Shown: positions 41,720 to 53,494 of the stretch, in pieces | Layout of the letters: the number at the start of each line of letters is the position of its first letter | Position numbering within the stretch: position 1 is the first letter of the stretch | Assembly (NCBI GenBank): GCA_025560025.1 | Contig: CP048486.1 | Span: 1,864,001-1,928,000 of the forward strand | Reading direction: 5' to 3' | Origin: Agrobacterium tumefaciens | GTDB taxonomy: Bacteria > Pseudomonadota > Alphaproteobacteria > Rhizobiales > Rhizobiaceae | Length of the DNA stretch: 64,000 nt | The notes under the pieces: generated by a model | The model's database searches: none | Told to the model about the DNA's origin: nothing | The model's input: the letters and a program-made list of their open reading frames with translations, nothing else | Translations under genes and position numbers: made by a program

Positions 41720-42883
41720 ATGCCGATATTGAACCGTGTGGCCGAGATGCAGGAAGATGTTGCCGGCTGGAGGCGCCACCTGCACGAGACGCCGGAACTG
41801 CTTTACGATGTCTTCGAAACATCGAAATTCGTGGCCGAAAAACTGACCTCCTTCGGCTGCGACATCGTCGAGACCGGCATCGGCAAGACCGGCGTCGTCG
41901 GCATCATCCGGGGGCGGCACGGGGATGGCCCCACCATCGGTTTCCGCTCCGACATGGACGCTTTGCCGATTCTGGAAACCAGCGGCAAGCCCTGGGCTTC
42001 CAAAATTCCGGGCAAGGCCCATTCCTGCGGTCATGACGGGCACACCGCCATGCTTCTGGGGGCGGCGCAATATCTGGCCGAGACCCGCAATTTCAAGGGT
42101 TCCGTCGCGGTCATTTTCCAGCCGGCGGAGGAGGGCGGGGCAGGCGCGCTTGCCATGCTCAACGACGGCATGATGGAGAAGTTCGGCATTTCACAGGTCT
42201 ATGGCATGCATAACGAGCCCGGCATTCCCGTCGGGCAATTCGCCATTCGCAAGGGCTCGACCATGGCGGCGGCGGATGCCTTCGAGATCACGATTACCGG
42301 CAAGGGCAGCCATGCGGCCGCGCCGCATCTTTCCATCGATCCGGTTCTGACGTCGGCCTATATCATCATCGCCCTGCAATCCATCGTCTCGCGTGAGACG
42401 GACCCGTTGAAATCGCTCGTCGTCACCGTCGCCACCACCCACGGCGGCACCGCGGGCAATGTCATTCCCGGTTCGGTGACGCTGACGGGCACGGTACGCA
42501 CCCTGCTGCCGGAAACCCGCGATTTTGCCGAAAAGCGCCTGAAGGAAGTGGCCACCGCCACTGCCATGGCGCATGGCGCGACGGCCGAGGTGAAATACGA
42601 CCGCGGTTATCCCGTCACCTTCAACCACAATGACGAGACCGAATTCGCGACCGGCGTGGCGATGGGCGTGGCCGGTGCAAATGCCGTCAACACCAATCCC
42701 AACCCGCATATGGGGGCGGAGGATTTCTCCTACATGCTGGAAGCGCGCCCCGGCGCCTTCATTTTCATCGGCAATGGCGATACCGCCGGGCTTCACAATG
42801 CGGCTTACGATTTCAACGACGACGCCTTGCCCTATGGCATCAGCTACTGGGTCTCGATGGCCGAAACCGCGCTTGCTGCGTAA
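41720..42883 (+). CDS. M20-family amidohydrolase (HipO type), paralogue 2
   Basis: 387 residues from the ATG at 41720 (MPILNRVAEMQ, the usual start of this subfamily); an ATG at 41714 is an alternative. M20D motifs: WRRHLHETPELLYD, GFRSDMDALPILE, the metal-binding HSCGHDGHTAMLLGAAQ, FQPAEEGGAGALAM, GKGSHAAAPHLSIDPV. It hydrolyses N-acyl amino acids or similar amides in the cytoplasm. It lies 48 bp ahead of the fused ATPase gene and opposite the binding-protein gene, so it probably acts on what this importer brings in. Confidence 0.9.
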   Translation: MPILNRVAEMQEDVAGWRRHLHETPELLYDVFETSKFVAEKLTSFGCDIVETGIGKTGVVGIIRGRHGDGPTIGFRSDMDALPILETSGKPWASKIPGKAHSCGHDGHTAMLLGAAQYLAETRNFKGSVAVIFQPAEEGGAGALAMLNDGMMEKFGISQVYGMHNEPGIPVGQFAIRKGSTMAAADAFEITITGKGSHAAAPHLSIDPVLTSAYIIIALQSIVSRETDPLKSLVVTVATTHGGTAGNVIPGSVTLTGTVRTLLPETRDFAEKRLKEVATATAMAHGATAEVKYDRGYPVTFNHNDETEFATGVAMGVAGANAVNTNPNPHMGAEDFSYMLEARPGAFIFIGNGDTAGLHNAAYDFNDDALPYGISYWVSMAETALAA

Positions 42884-42890
42884 GACATCC

Positions 42891-42919
42891 GGCGGCCTTC
42901 ATGGCCGCCTTTCGCTTTT
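42891..42919 (+). terminator. Terminator-like hairpin between M20 and ATPase genes
   Basis: GGCGGCC at 42891-42897 pairs perfectly with GGCCGCC at 42903-42909 across a 5-nt loop, followed by TTTCGCTTTT. It lies in the 48-bp gap before the ATPase ribosome site, so it could attenuate ATPase expression rather than end the unit. Confidence 0.55.
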
Positions 42920-42931
42920 CAGGAGATCGGC

Positions 42932-44782
<1,851 letters not shown>

Positions 44783-44829
44783 TCGAACAGTGTCGGCTTC
44801 GGGCTGAGGGCTGGTAAGGGACCGAGTGG

Positions 44830-44974
44830 GTGCCGCGCATTTCTTCTCCCCGAGGGGGAGAAGGTCGCGGCAGCGGGATGAGGGGGCAAGTTCTCCGTAT
44901 ATCGCTAACGTTTCCCCCTCATCCGACCCTTCGGGCCACCTTCTCCCCCCTCGGGGAGAAGAAGCGCGCCGCAC
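44830..44974. repeat. Palindromic intergenic repeat, family C, copy 1
   Basis: About 145 bp in the 308-bp gap between the fused ATPase and the SorC-type regulator. It has CTTCTCCCC/GGGGAGAAG hairpins at both ends, and inner blocks GATGAGGGGG and CCCCCTCATC that pair with each other, so the whole can fold as one long hairpin. The copy at 55099 is inverted relative to this one; 32 nt (44911-44942) are shared without change. I see nothing else definite in the rest of the gap. Confidence 0.85.
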
Positions 44975-45090
44975 CGTTGTGCCAATGCATTTTTCAGTCC
45001 ACCGCACGCTCTCTTCCGCATCCCCCGTTTGACAGCCGACGCAAAAAAATGCCAGCAAATGCGCAAGCATAATTCCTAGAGGGCAGCGGC

Positions 45091-46044
45091 ATGGCCAGAC
45101 GAAACGACGCACATGGACGGCTGGACGATGCGGCCCGTGCCGGCTGGCTTTATTATGTCGCCGGCCGCACGCAGGATGAAATCGCCGCCGCCATGGGCAT
45201 TTCCCGGCAATCGGCGCAGCGGCTGGTGTCGCTTGCCGTTGCCGAACGGCTGATCAAGGTGCGGCTCGATCACCCCATCGCCGCCTGTCTCGAGAAAGCC
45301 GAGCGGCTCAAGGAAAAATTCGACCTTAGATATATCGAGGTGGTGCCGAGCGATCCGGCCGGCGTCTCCTCCACTGTCGGCATTGCCGAGGCCGGGGCGG
45401 CGGAAATCGAACGCTGGCTGAAAAATGCCGATCCCATTGTGCTCGCTATCGGTACCGGCCGTACCTTGAAGGCCGCCGTCGACCAGCTGCCGCCAATGGA
45501 GTGCCCGCAGCATCGCATCGTCTCACTGACGGGCAATATCGGGCCGGATGGCTCGGCCGCGTATTATAACGTCATCTTCAGCATGGCCGATGCCATCAAG
45601 GCCCGGCATTTTCCAATGCCGCTGCCGGTTTTGTGCTCCTCTGCGGAGGAACGCGAATTGCTGCACGACCAGTCCATGGTGCGCTCCACGCTGGCGCTGG
45701 GTGCTGCGGCCAATGTCACCTTCGTCGGTGTCGGCGAACTCGGTGAAAACGCGCCGCTCTGCGTCGATGGTTTTCTCGGTGTCGATGAGATGAAGGCGCT
45801 GATGGCAAGCGGTGCCGTCGGCGAGATCTGCGGCTGGATGTATGATGCCAATGGCCGCATTCTCGAGCATTCCGTCAACGAGCGCGTCGCCTCCGTTCCC
45901 ATCCCTTCAAGAGAGACCTGCACCGTCATCGGCATGGCGCAGGGCGCGCGCAAGAATGCCTCGATTCTGGCGGCGCTGAGGGGTGAACTTCTGAACGGCC
46001 TCATCACTGATGAAGTGACAAGTGAATATTTGCTCACGCATTGA
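45091..46044 (+). CDS. smoC: SorC/DeoR-type sugar-binding transcriptional regulator of the polyol cluster
   Basis: 317 residues. The N-terminal helix-turn-helix is GRTQDEIAAAMGISRQSAQRLVSLA (from about residue 26). The rest is the sugar-phosphate-binding domain of the SorC family: LAIGTGRTLKAAVDQLPP, VSLTGNIGPDGSAAYYNVIFSMAD, and FVGVGELGENAPLCVDGFL. It lies immediately upstream of the smoEFGK-smoS-mtlK genes in the same direction, as the regulator does in rhizobial polyol clusters. The gene symbol rests on that context. The effector is likely a polyol or a sugar phosphate from its breakdown. Confidence 0.82.
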   Translation: MARRNDAHGRLDDAARAGWLYYVAGRTQDEIAAAMGISRQSAQRLVSLAVAERLIKVRLDHPIAACLEKAERLKEKFDLRYIEVVPSDPAGVSSTVGIAEAGAAEIERWLKNADPIVLAIGTGRTLKAAVDQLPPMECPQHRIVSLTGNIGPDGSAAYYNVIFSMADAIKARHFPMPLPVLCSSAEERELLHDQSMVRSTLALGAAANVTFVGVGELGENAPLCVDGFLGVDEMKALMASGAVGEICGWMYDANGRILEHSVNERVASVPIPSRETCTVIGMAQGARKNASILAALRGELLNGLITDEVTSEYLLTH

Positions 46045-46049
46045 GCAAA
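46029..46049. promoter_or_regulatory. Inverted repeat at the end of the regulator gene (candidate SorC-type operator)
   Basis: TTTGCTCA at 46029-46036 and TGAGCAAA at 46042-46049 form a perfect 8-bp pair with a 5-nt gap, overlapping the regulator stop. Similar half-sites occur nearer the binding-protein gene (TGAGTAAAT at 46132, ATGCTCA at 46159). This points to a multi-site operator, though a weak RNA hairpin is an alternative. Confidence 0.45.
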
Positions 46050-46110
46050 AATTAATATCATAAAATCAATGGCTTGATTTTTCCATGTGCGTCGCAGCAC
46101 AGGAAGTCGC

Positions 46111-46141
46111 TTGACATTTTTCGGCCACGGGTGAGTAAATG
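46111..46141 (+). promoter_or_regulatory. Candidate promoter of the smo operon
   Basis: A perfect -35 hexamer TTGACA (46111-46116) is followed, 19 bp later, by TAAATG (46136-46141). The TGAGTAAAT half-site overlaps the -10 region, which fits repression by the regulator encoded upstream. The spacing is at the long end for sigma-70 promoters. Confidence 0.45.
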
Positions 46142-46188
46142 CCCCAGAGCAAAGCGAATGCTCATCATTTTTCTTCTGGGAGGAAGAT

Positions 46189-47502
46189 ATGACACTGAAG
46201 ACCATTTTGCTGGGCGCATGCTCGGCCCTCGCCTTTTCGACCCTTGCTTCCGCTGAGACGCTGACCATCGCCACCGTGAACAACGGCGACATGATCCGCA
46301 TGCAGGGGCTGACCTCCGACTTCACGGCAAAGAACCCCGACATCAAGGTCGAATGGGTCACGCTTGAAGAAAACGTACTGCGCGAGCGTGTGACGACCGA
46401 TATCGCCACCAATGGCGGCCAATACGACATCATGACCATCGGCAACTACGAAGTGCCGATCTGGGCCAAGCAGGGCTGGCTGCTGCCGCTCGAAAAGCTT
46501 GGCGACAAATACGACGTGGATGACATCCTGCCGGCGATCCGTGGTGGTCTCTCCGCCGAAGGCAAGCTTTATGCGGCACCCTTCTACGGCGAATCCGCCA
46601 TGATCATGTATCGCAAGGACCTGTTTGAAAAAGCCGGCCTGAAGATGCCTGAAAATCCGACCTGGGAATTCATCGGCGACGCCGCCCGCAAGATTACCGA
46701 CCGCAAGGCCGATATCAACGGCATCTGCCTGCGTGGCAAGGCCGGCTGGGGCGAAAACATGGCCTTCATCAGCGCGCTCACCAATTCCTTCGGTGGCCGC
46801 TGGTTCGATGAGAACTGGAAGCCGCAGTTCGATCAGCCGGAATGGAAGAGCTCGCTGCAGTTTTACGTCGACCTGATGAAGGATGCCGGTCCGTCGGGCG
46901 CGTCCTCCAACGGCTTCAACGAAAACCTGACGCTGTTCCAGCAGGGCAAATGCGGCATGTGGATCGACGCCACGGTGGCTGCCTCCTTCGTATCAAACCC
47001 GAAGGATTCGACCGTTGCCGACAAGGTTGGTTATGCGCTGTTCCCGACGCATGGCGAGCTGAAGAACCATGGCAACTGGCTGTGGTCGTGGAACCTTGCG
47101 ATCCCGAAGAGCTCGAAGAAGGCCGATGCGGCTGAAAAGTTCATCTCCTGGGCAACCAGCAAGGATTACACCACGCTCGTCGCTTCCAAGGAAGGCTGGG
47201 CAAACGTGCCTCCGGGCACCCGCACCTCGCTTTACAAGAACGCCGATTATGAAAAGGCCGCCGCCTTCGCCAAGCCGACGCTTGCCGCCATGGATGCCGC
47301 CGATATCACCAAGCCGACCGTAAAGCCCGTGCCTTACACGGGTGGCCAGTTCGTGGCGATCCCTGAGTTCCAGGCGCTCGGCACCACGGTCGGTCAGCTG
47401 TTCTCGGCGGTTGTTGCCGGTCAGTCGAGCGTTGACGATGCGCTTGCGGGCGCCCAGTCGACAGCAACGCGTGAAATGACCCGCGCCGGTTACATCAAGT
47501 AA
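46189..47502 (+). CDS. smoE: Polyol ABC transporter substrate-binding protein (sorbitol/mannitol)
   Basis: 437 residues, with GGGAGGAAG before the ATG. Signal peptide MTLKTILLGACSALAFSTLASA, then a family 1 sugar-binding protein: TIATVNNGDMIRMQGLTSDFTAKNPDIKVEWVTLEEN, APFYGESAMIMYRKDLFEKAGLKMPENPTWEF. The high match in character to rhizobial polyol-binding proteins, and the downstream sorbitol and mannitol dehydrogenases, make sorbitol/mannitol the likely ligands. Stem-loops separate it from the first permease gene. Confidence 0.88.
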   Translation: MTLKTILLGACSALAFSTLASAETLTIATVNNGDMIRMQGLTSDFTAKNPDIKVEWVTLEENVLRERVTTDIATNGGQYDIMTIGNYEVPIWAKQGWLLPLEKLGDKYDVDDILPAIRGGLSAEGKLYAAPFYGESAMIMYRKDLFEKAGLKMPENPTWEFIGDAARKITDRKADINGICLRGKAGWGENMAFISALTNSFGGRWFDENWKPQFDQPEWKSSLQFYVDLMKDAGPSGASSNGFNENLTLFQQGKCGMWIDATVAASFVSNPKDSTVADKVGYALFPTHGELKNHGNWLWSWNLAIPKSSKKADAAEKFISWATSKDYTTLVASKEGWANVPPGTRTSLYKNADYEKAAAFAKPTLAAMDAADITKPTVKPVPYTGGQFVAIPEFQALGTTVGQLFSAVVAGQSSVDDALAGAQSTATREMTRAGYIK

Positions 47503-47514
47503 TCCTCCCGAAGA

Positions 47515-47575
47515 TCGCTGTCCGGCGCCAATGCCGGGCAGCGAACTCTCCGGGCCGGAAGCCGCGATGCGGCTT
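47515..47575 (+). other. Stem-loops between smoE and the first permease gene
   Basis: A 12-bp stem with one G-U pair (arms 47515-47526 and 47533-47544) is followed by a perfect 7-bp hairpin AAGCCGC/GCGGCTT (47559-47565 with 47569-47575). The second is followed by TAATGCC rather than a T-run. They probably protect or partly separate the binding-protein mRNA. Confidence 0.6.
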
Positions 47576-47668
47576 TAATGCCTTTCAAATCAAAACAAGA
47601 ATGAGCCGGTTCTTCCGGATATGCCGGGCGCATGTCATGGCGCGCAGGCCCAAGGGGAGGTTAGTGTA

Positions 47669-48541
47669 ATGGCAACTCGAAACACGAGCGGTCTGGCGCG
47701 GGTCATGCTTGCGCCATCGGTACTGTTATTGCTGGTGTGGATGATCGTGCCTCTGGCGATGACGCTGTGGTTCTCGTTCCAGAACTACAATCTCCTCAAC
47801 CCGGCCAATGTCAGCTTTGCGGGCCTGTTCAATTACCAGTATTTCTACACCGACCCGGCCTTCTTCCAGTCGATCTGGAACACGCTTTTGATCGTCGGCG
47901 GCGTGCTTGCGATCACCGTCATCGGCGGTATCGCCATTGCGCTCTTGCTCGACAATGACATTTTCGGCCAGGGCATCGTCCGCATCATGATCATCTCGCC
48001 CTTCTTCGTCATGCCGCCGGTGGCCGCATTGGTGTGGAAGAACATGATCATGCATCCCGGTTACGGCGTGCTTGCCGATCTCTCCCGCTTCTTCGGCCTG
48101 CAGCCGGTCGACTGGTTTGCGCAGTTTCCGCTGCTCTCCATCATCATCATCGTCGCCTGGCAATGGCTGCCCTTTGCGACGCTGATCCTCTTGACCGCCC
48201 TGCAGTCGCTCGATGGCGAGCAGAAGGAAGCCGCCGAGATGGATGGCGCCAACTTCGTCAACCGCTTCATCTATCTGACGCTGCCGCATCTGTCGCGCGC
48301 CATCACCGTCGTCATTCTCATCCAGACGATCTTCCTGCTCGGCGTTTACGCGGAAATCCTCGTCACCACCAATGGCGGACCGGGTTATGCCTCCACCAAC
48401 CTCGCCTTCCTCATCTATCGCACCGCGCTTCTCGGTTACGACGTCGGCGGCGCTTCGGCCGGCGGCATCATCGCCGTCATCCTCGCCAATATCGTCGCCA
48501 TCTTCCTGATGCGCGCCGTCGGCAAGAACCTCGACCGGTAA
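47669..48541 (+). CDS. smoF: Polyol ABC transporter permease
   Basis: 290 residues from the ATG at 47669, which has a strong GGGGAGG ribosome site 8 nt upstream; the open extension is not coding. About six helices (MLAPSVLLLLVWMIVPLAMTLWFSFQNYNLLN first). The coupling loop is LQSLDGEQKEAAEMDGANFVNRFIYLTLPHL. It has the MalF-like order typical of family 1 sugar importers and is followed 12 nt later by its MalG-like partner. Confidence 0.9.
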   Translation: MATRNTSGLARVMLAPSVLLLLVWMIVPLAMTLWFSFQNYNLLNPANVSFAGLFNYQYFYTDPAFFQSIWNTLLIVGGVLAITVIGGIAIALLLDNDIFGQGIVRIMIISPFFVMPPVAALVWKNMIMHPGYGVLADLSRFFGLQPVDWFAQFPLLSIIIIVAWQWLPFATLILLTALQSLDGEQKEAAEMDGANFVNRFIYLTLPHLSRAITVVILIQTIFLLGVYAEILVTTNGGPGYASTNLAFLIYRTALLGYDVGGASAGGIIAVILANIVAIFLMRAVGKNLDR

Positions 48542-48553
48542 AGGGGAAACATC

Positions 48554-49378
48554 ATGGCCCGCAAGACAACCACACGTGCGAAGATCGGCTTCTCCATCGC
48601 GGCCTGGGCCGTGGCGCTGCTGCTGTTCTTCCCGATCCTCTATGCCTTCCTCACCTCGATCAAGACCGAGCCGGAGGCAATCGCCGGCTTCAGCCTCATT
48701 CCCTCGGGCACGCTTGAGAATTACGTGACGGTGCAGACCCAGCGCGATTACTTCAAGCCGTTCATGAACTCGGTGGTGCTGTCGCTCGGCTCGACGATCA
48801 TTGCGTTGATCATCGCCATTCCCGCCGCCTGGGCCATGGCGTTCTCGCCGACCAAACGCACCAAGGACATTTTGATGTGGATGCTCTCCACCAAGATGAT
48901 GCCGGCCGTCGCCGTGCTGGTGCCGATCTATCTGATCTTCCGCAATGCCGGCCTGCTCGATACCCGCATCGGGCTGACCATCATGCTCACCTTCATCAAC
49001 CTGCCGATCGTCATCTGGATGCTCTACACCTACTTCCGGGAAATCCCCGGCGAGATTCTGGAAGCCGCCCGCATGGATGGCGCATCGCTGTGGAACGAGA
49101 TCGTGCATGTGCTGACGCCGATGGCGGTGCCGGGCATTGCCTCGACGCTGCTCCTCAACGTCATTCTCGCCTGGAACGAAGCCTTCTGGACCATCCGGCT
49201 GACGACCACCAATGCGGCCCCGCTGACGGCCTTCATCGCCTCCTTCTCCTCGCCGCAGGGGCTGTTCTGGGCAAAACTCTCGGCCGCCTCGATGATGGCG
49301 ATCGCCCCCATTCTCGTCATCGGCTGGTTCTCGCAGAAACAACTCGTGCGTGGCCTGACCTTCGGCGCCGTGAAATAA
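48554..49378 (+). CDS. smoG: Polyol ABC transporter permease
   Basis: 274 residues with six helices. The coupling loop is FREIPGEILEAARMDGASLWNEIVHVLTPMAVPGIAST, the MalG-type EAA motif. WNEAFWTIRLTTTNAAPLTAFIASFSSPQGLFWAK near the C-terminus is characteristic of the polyol branch. It lies 12 nt before the ATPase gene. Confidence 0.9.
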   Translation: MARKTTTRAKIGFSIAAWAVALLLFFPILYAFLTSIKTEPEAIAGFSLIPSGTLENYVTVQTQRDYFKPFMNSVVLSLGSTIIALIIAIPAAWAMAFSPTKRTKDILMWMLSTKMMPAVAVLVPIYLIFRNAGLLDTRIGLTIMLTFINLPIVIWMLYTYFREIPGEILEAARMDGASLWNEIVHVLTPMAVPGIASTLLLNVILAWNEAFWTIRLTTTNAAPLTAFIASFSSPQGLFWAKLSAASMMAIAPILVIGWFSQKQLVRGLTFGAVK

Positions 49379-49390
49379 GGAACGACAAAC

Positions 49391-50385
<995 letters not shown>

Positions 50386-50389
<4 letters not shown>

Positions 50390-51162
50390 CGGGAAGACTG
50401 GAAGGCAAATCCGCGCTGATAACAGGTTCGGCGCGCGGCATCGGTCGTGCTTTTGCCGAAGCCTATATACGTGAGGGGGCAACCGTCGCCATTGCCGATA
50501 TCGATTTCGAACGCGCCAGCAAGACCGCCCGCGAGATCGGCGAGAACGCCTATGCCGTCGAACTTGACGTCACCAAACAGCATTCCATCGACACCGCCAT
50601 TCGCACCGTGGAAGGCCAGACGGGTGGGCTCGATATCCTCATCAACAATGCCGCGCTGTTCGATCTGGCACCGATTGTCGAGATCAAACGCGAGAGCTAC
50701 GAAAGACTGTTTTCGATCAACGTGTCCGGCACGCTGTTCATGATGCAGGCCGCCGCAAAAACAATGATTGCTCGGGGAAAAGGCGGCAAGATCATCAACA
50801 TGGCAAGCCAGGCGGGCCGGCGCGGCGAGGCCTTGGTGGCGGTTTATTGCGCCACCAAGGCCGCCGTCATCAGCCTCACCCAATCGGCGGGGCTCGATCT
50901 CATCCGGCACGGCATCAACGTCAATGCGATTGCGCCGGGCGTGGTCGATGGCGAGCACTGGGACGGCGTGGATGCGCTGTTTGCGAAATATGAAAACCGC
51001 CCCGCCGGTGAAAAGAAGCGGCTGGTCGGCGAGGCCGTACCCTTCGGCCGCATGGGCCGTGCCGAAGACCTGACCGGCATGGCGATCTTCCTTGCCTCCG
51101 ATGAGGCACAATACATCGTCGCCCAGACCTATAATGTCGATGGCGGCAACTGGATGAGCTGA
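50386..51162 (+). CDS. smoS: Sorbitol dehydrogenase (short-chain dehydrogenase SmoS)
   Basis: 258 residues. Short-chain dehydrogenase with TGSARGIG (residues 14-21), the NNAA loop, catalytic Ser141 in NMASQAG and the Tyr154-x3-Lys158 pair in YCATK. An Asp at IADID (about residue 38) points to NAD use. By position after the polyol importer ATPase and before mtlK, it matches the sorbitol/galactitol dehydrogenase SmoS, which oxidises D-sorbitol to fructose (galactitol to tagatose in homologues). The ATG overlaps the ATPase stop by 4 nt. Confidence 0.9.
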
Positions 51163-51223
51163 GTATCGGGCGGCTGTCGCCCGGCCTTGGCACGAACAAC
51201 GTTTCCCCTTCGAGGATCGTGAC

Positions 51224-52708
51224 ATGACATGCAAACTCTCCCTCGCAACGCTTGACGACGCCAGAAAAACCGCGGCGGTTCCGGCCTATTCCCGGACCGA
51301 TCTTTCCGCCGGCATCGTGCATTTCGGCGTCGGCAATTTCCATCGCGCCCATCAGGCGGTTTATCTGGATGACCTCTTCAACACGGGTGCGGACCATGAC
51401 TTCGCCATCATCGGCGCGGGCGTTCTGCCCTCCGATGCGGTGATGCGCGAGAAACTCGCTGCGCAGGATTTCCTGACGACGGTGGTGGAGCAGGACAATA
51501 ACCGCACCGGCGCGCGCGTCACCGGGCCGATGATCGACATATTGCCGGTTGGTGACAGCAAGGCCATCATCGATACGCTGGCAGACCCGAAAATCCGCAT
51601 CGTCTCCATGACGATTACCGAGGGCGGTTATTTCATCGATGCTTCCGGTTCTTTCAACCCGCAGCATCCGGCCATTGCCGAGGATGGCAAGAACCCGGCT
51701 TCGCCGAAAACCGTATTCGGCCTCATCGTCGCCGGGCTGAAGGCACGGCGGGACAAAGGGCTGCAACCCTTCACCGTCATGTCCTGCGATAACATTCCGC
51801 ATAATGGCAAGGTCACCAAAAATGCCGTGGTCGGGCTCGCGGCTCTGTCCGATCCGGCTTTCGCCAACTGGATCGGCGAAAACGTCGCTTTCCCCAATTC
51901 CATGGTCGACCGCATCACGCCTGCTACCGGCGAGCGCGAACGCAATATCGCCCGCGACGATTTCGGCATCGAGGACAATTGGCCGGTCTTCTGCGAGGAG
52001 TTCAAGCAATGGGTGATGGAGGATAATTTCCCCGCCGGCCGCCCGGCGCTGGAAAAGGCCGGCGTGCAGTTCATCAAGGATGTCGCACCCTATGAGCACA
52101 TGAAAATCCGCATCCTCAATGGCGGCCACGCGGCAATTGCCTATCCGGCGGCGCTGCTCGATATTCATTTCGTGCATGAGGCCATGGAACACCCGCTGAT
52201 CCGGGCGTTTCTGGCAAAGCTTGAAAATGAAGAGATCATCCCGGTCATTCCGCCGGTTCCCGACACGAATCTTGCCGATTATTTCGGGCTGATCGAACGG
52301 CGTTTCCTCAATCCGAAAATCGGCGACACCATTCCGCGTCTGGCGCAGGATGGCTCCAACCGCCAGCCGAAGTTCATTCTTCCATCCACCGCCGACCGTC
52401 TGGCGCGCGGCGAAGATATTGTCGGCCTGTCGCTGGTCTCGGCGCTCTGGTGCCGTTATTTCCAGGGCACCTCCGACAGCGGCAAGGAAATCGCCTTCAA
52501 CGATGCGAGCGCCGAGCGGCTTCAGGCGGCGGCCATCAAGGCCAAGGACGATGCTATGGCCTTCCTCGCGCTGGGCGATATTTTCGGGGAGGTTGCCGAA
52601 TCGGCGCTTTTCCGTAAACGCTTCGCCCATGCATTGAAAACGCTGTGGCAAGAAGGCACGGCGAAGACCTTGCAGCTTTATCTGGATGACAAGCTGGCTG
52701 AAAAGTGA
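51224..52708 (+). CDS. mtlK: Mannitol 2-dehydrogenase
   Basis: 494 residues, the normal length for long-chain mannitol dehydrogenases, with GAGGA before the ATG. Motifs: IVHFGVGNFHRAHQAVYLDDLF (nucleotide-binding start), SCDNIPHNGKVTKNAVVGLA, FPNSMVDRITPAT and the catalytic-Lys/NGGHA region KIRILNGGHAAIAYPAALL. It converts D-mannitol to D-fructose with NAD. It follows smoS by 61 bp and precedes the HAD phosphatase by 6 bp. Confidence 0.93.
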   Translation: MTCKLSLATLDDARKTAAVPAYSRTDLSAGIVHFGVGNFHRAHQAVYLDDLFNTGADHDFAIIGAGVLPSDAVMREKLAAQDFLTTVVEQDNNRTGARVTGPMIDILPVGDSKAIIDTLADPKIRIVSMTITEGGYFIDASGSFNPQHPAIAEDGKNPASPKTVFGLIVAGLKARRDKGLQPFTVMSCDNIPHNGKVTKNAVVGLAALSDPAFANWIGENVAFPNSMVDRITPATGERERNIARDDFGIEDNWPVFCEEFKQWVMEDNFPAGRPALEKAGVQFIKDVAPYEHMKIRILNGGHAAIAYPAALLDIHFVHEAMEHPLIRAFLAKLENEEIIPVIPPVPDTNLADYFGLIERRFLNPKIGDTIPRLAQDGSNRQPKFILPSTADRLARGEDIVGLSLVSALWCRYFQGTSDSGKEIAFNDASAERLQAAAIKAKDDAMAFLALGDIFGEVAESALFRKRFAHALKTLWQEGTAKTLQLYLDDKLAEK

Positions 52709-52714
52709 CGTGAG

Positions 52715-53434
52715 ATGAAAGACCGGACCGGACCCCTTTTGATTTTCGACTGCGACGGCGTTCTCGTCGACAGCGAGCCGGTCTCGATTTCAGTGCTTCT
52801 CGACATGCTCTCCCATCTCGGTGTGACGATGGGAGAGGAGGAAGCCTATGAGCGCTTCCTCGGCCGCAGCGTCGCCAGCATGACGGCGACGCTGTTTGAG
52901 GATTACGGTGTCGAGACCGATATCGATTTTCTCGACCATATGCGCGCAACATTGTTCGAGCGTTTCCGCACCGAACTCAGGCCCATTGACGGCATTGCCG
53001 AAACGCTGGACAGGCTTGTGGCCCTGAAGCGTTGCGTTGCTTCTTCCAGCCAGCCGGAGCGCATCCGTTATTCGCTGGGGCTGACCGGCCTGATCGACAA
53101 ATTCGAGCCGCATGTCTTCAGCGCCACCATGGTGAAGAATGGCAAACCGGCGCCCGATCTTTTCCTGCATGCAGCGCGTGAGATGGGCGCTGATCCGCGT
53201 CACTGCATCGTGATCGAGGACAGCCCGGCTGGCATTGCGGCGGCGAAGGCGGCCGGCATGGCGGTTTTTGCCTTTACCGGCGGCTCGCATGCGCGGTTTC
53301 CCGCATTCCGGGAAAAGATCGCGGGTCTCGGGGCCGATGCCACGTTTGACGCCATGTCGGATTTGGTCCAACTTGTCGACGGTTATGTGGGGAAGGGCGG
53401 TTTTGACAGCTGGGTGGCACGTGACGCAGGCTGA
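52715..53434 (+). CDS. HAD-family phosphatase/phosphomutase-like protein
   Basis: 239 residues. Motif I is LLIFDCDGVLVDSE with the nucleophile Asp, motif II is in CVASSSQPERIRYSL, and motifs III/IV are MVKNGKPAPDLFL and VIEDSPAGIAAAKAAGM. It is of the beta-phosphoglucomutase subfamily, most members of which dephosphorylate sugar phosphates. It starts 6 nt after mtlK. It may remove a dead-end phosphorylated polyol or sugar, or balance the kinase encoded next. The substrate is not readable. Confidence 0.85.
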   Translation: MKDRTGPLLIFDCDGVLVDSEPVSISVLLDMLSHLGVTMGEEEAYERFLGRSVASMTATLFEDYGVETDIDFLDHMRATLFERFRTELRPIDGIAETLDRLVALKRCVASSSQPERIRYSLGLTGLIDKFEPHVFSATMVKNGKPAPDLFLHAAREMGADPRHCIVIEDSPAGIAAAKAAGMAVFAFTGGSHARFPAFREKIAGLGADATFDAMSDLVQLVDGYVGKGGFDSWVARDAG

Positions 53435-53494
53435 AGCAAACCTTGCCTGCCGCCGCCCGGACGTCGTTGCGCAAGGGATGGAATTGAAGTCTTG

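Noticed and set aside
50921..52651. Open frame of 576 codons on the minus strand opposite smoS and mtlK
   Set aside because: It is antisense to two dehydrogenases with intact motifs; the composition is that of a shadow frame.
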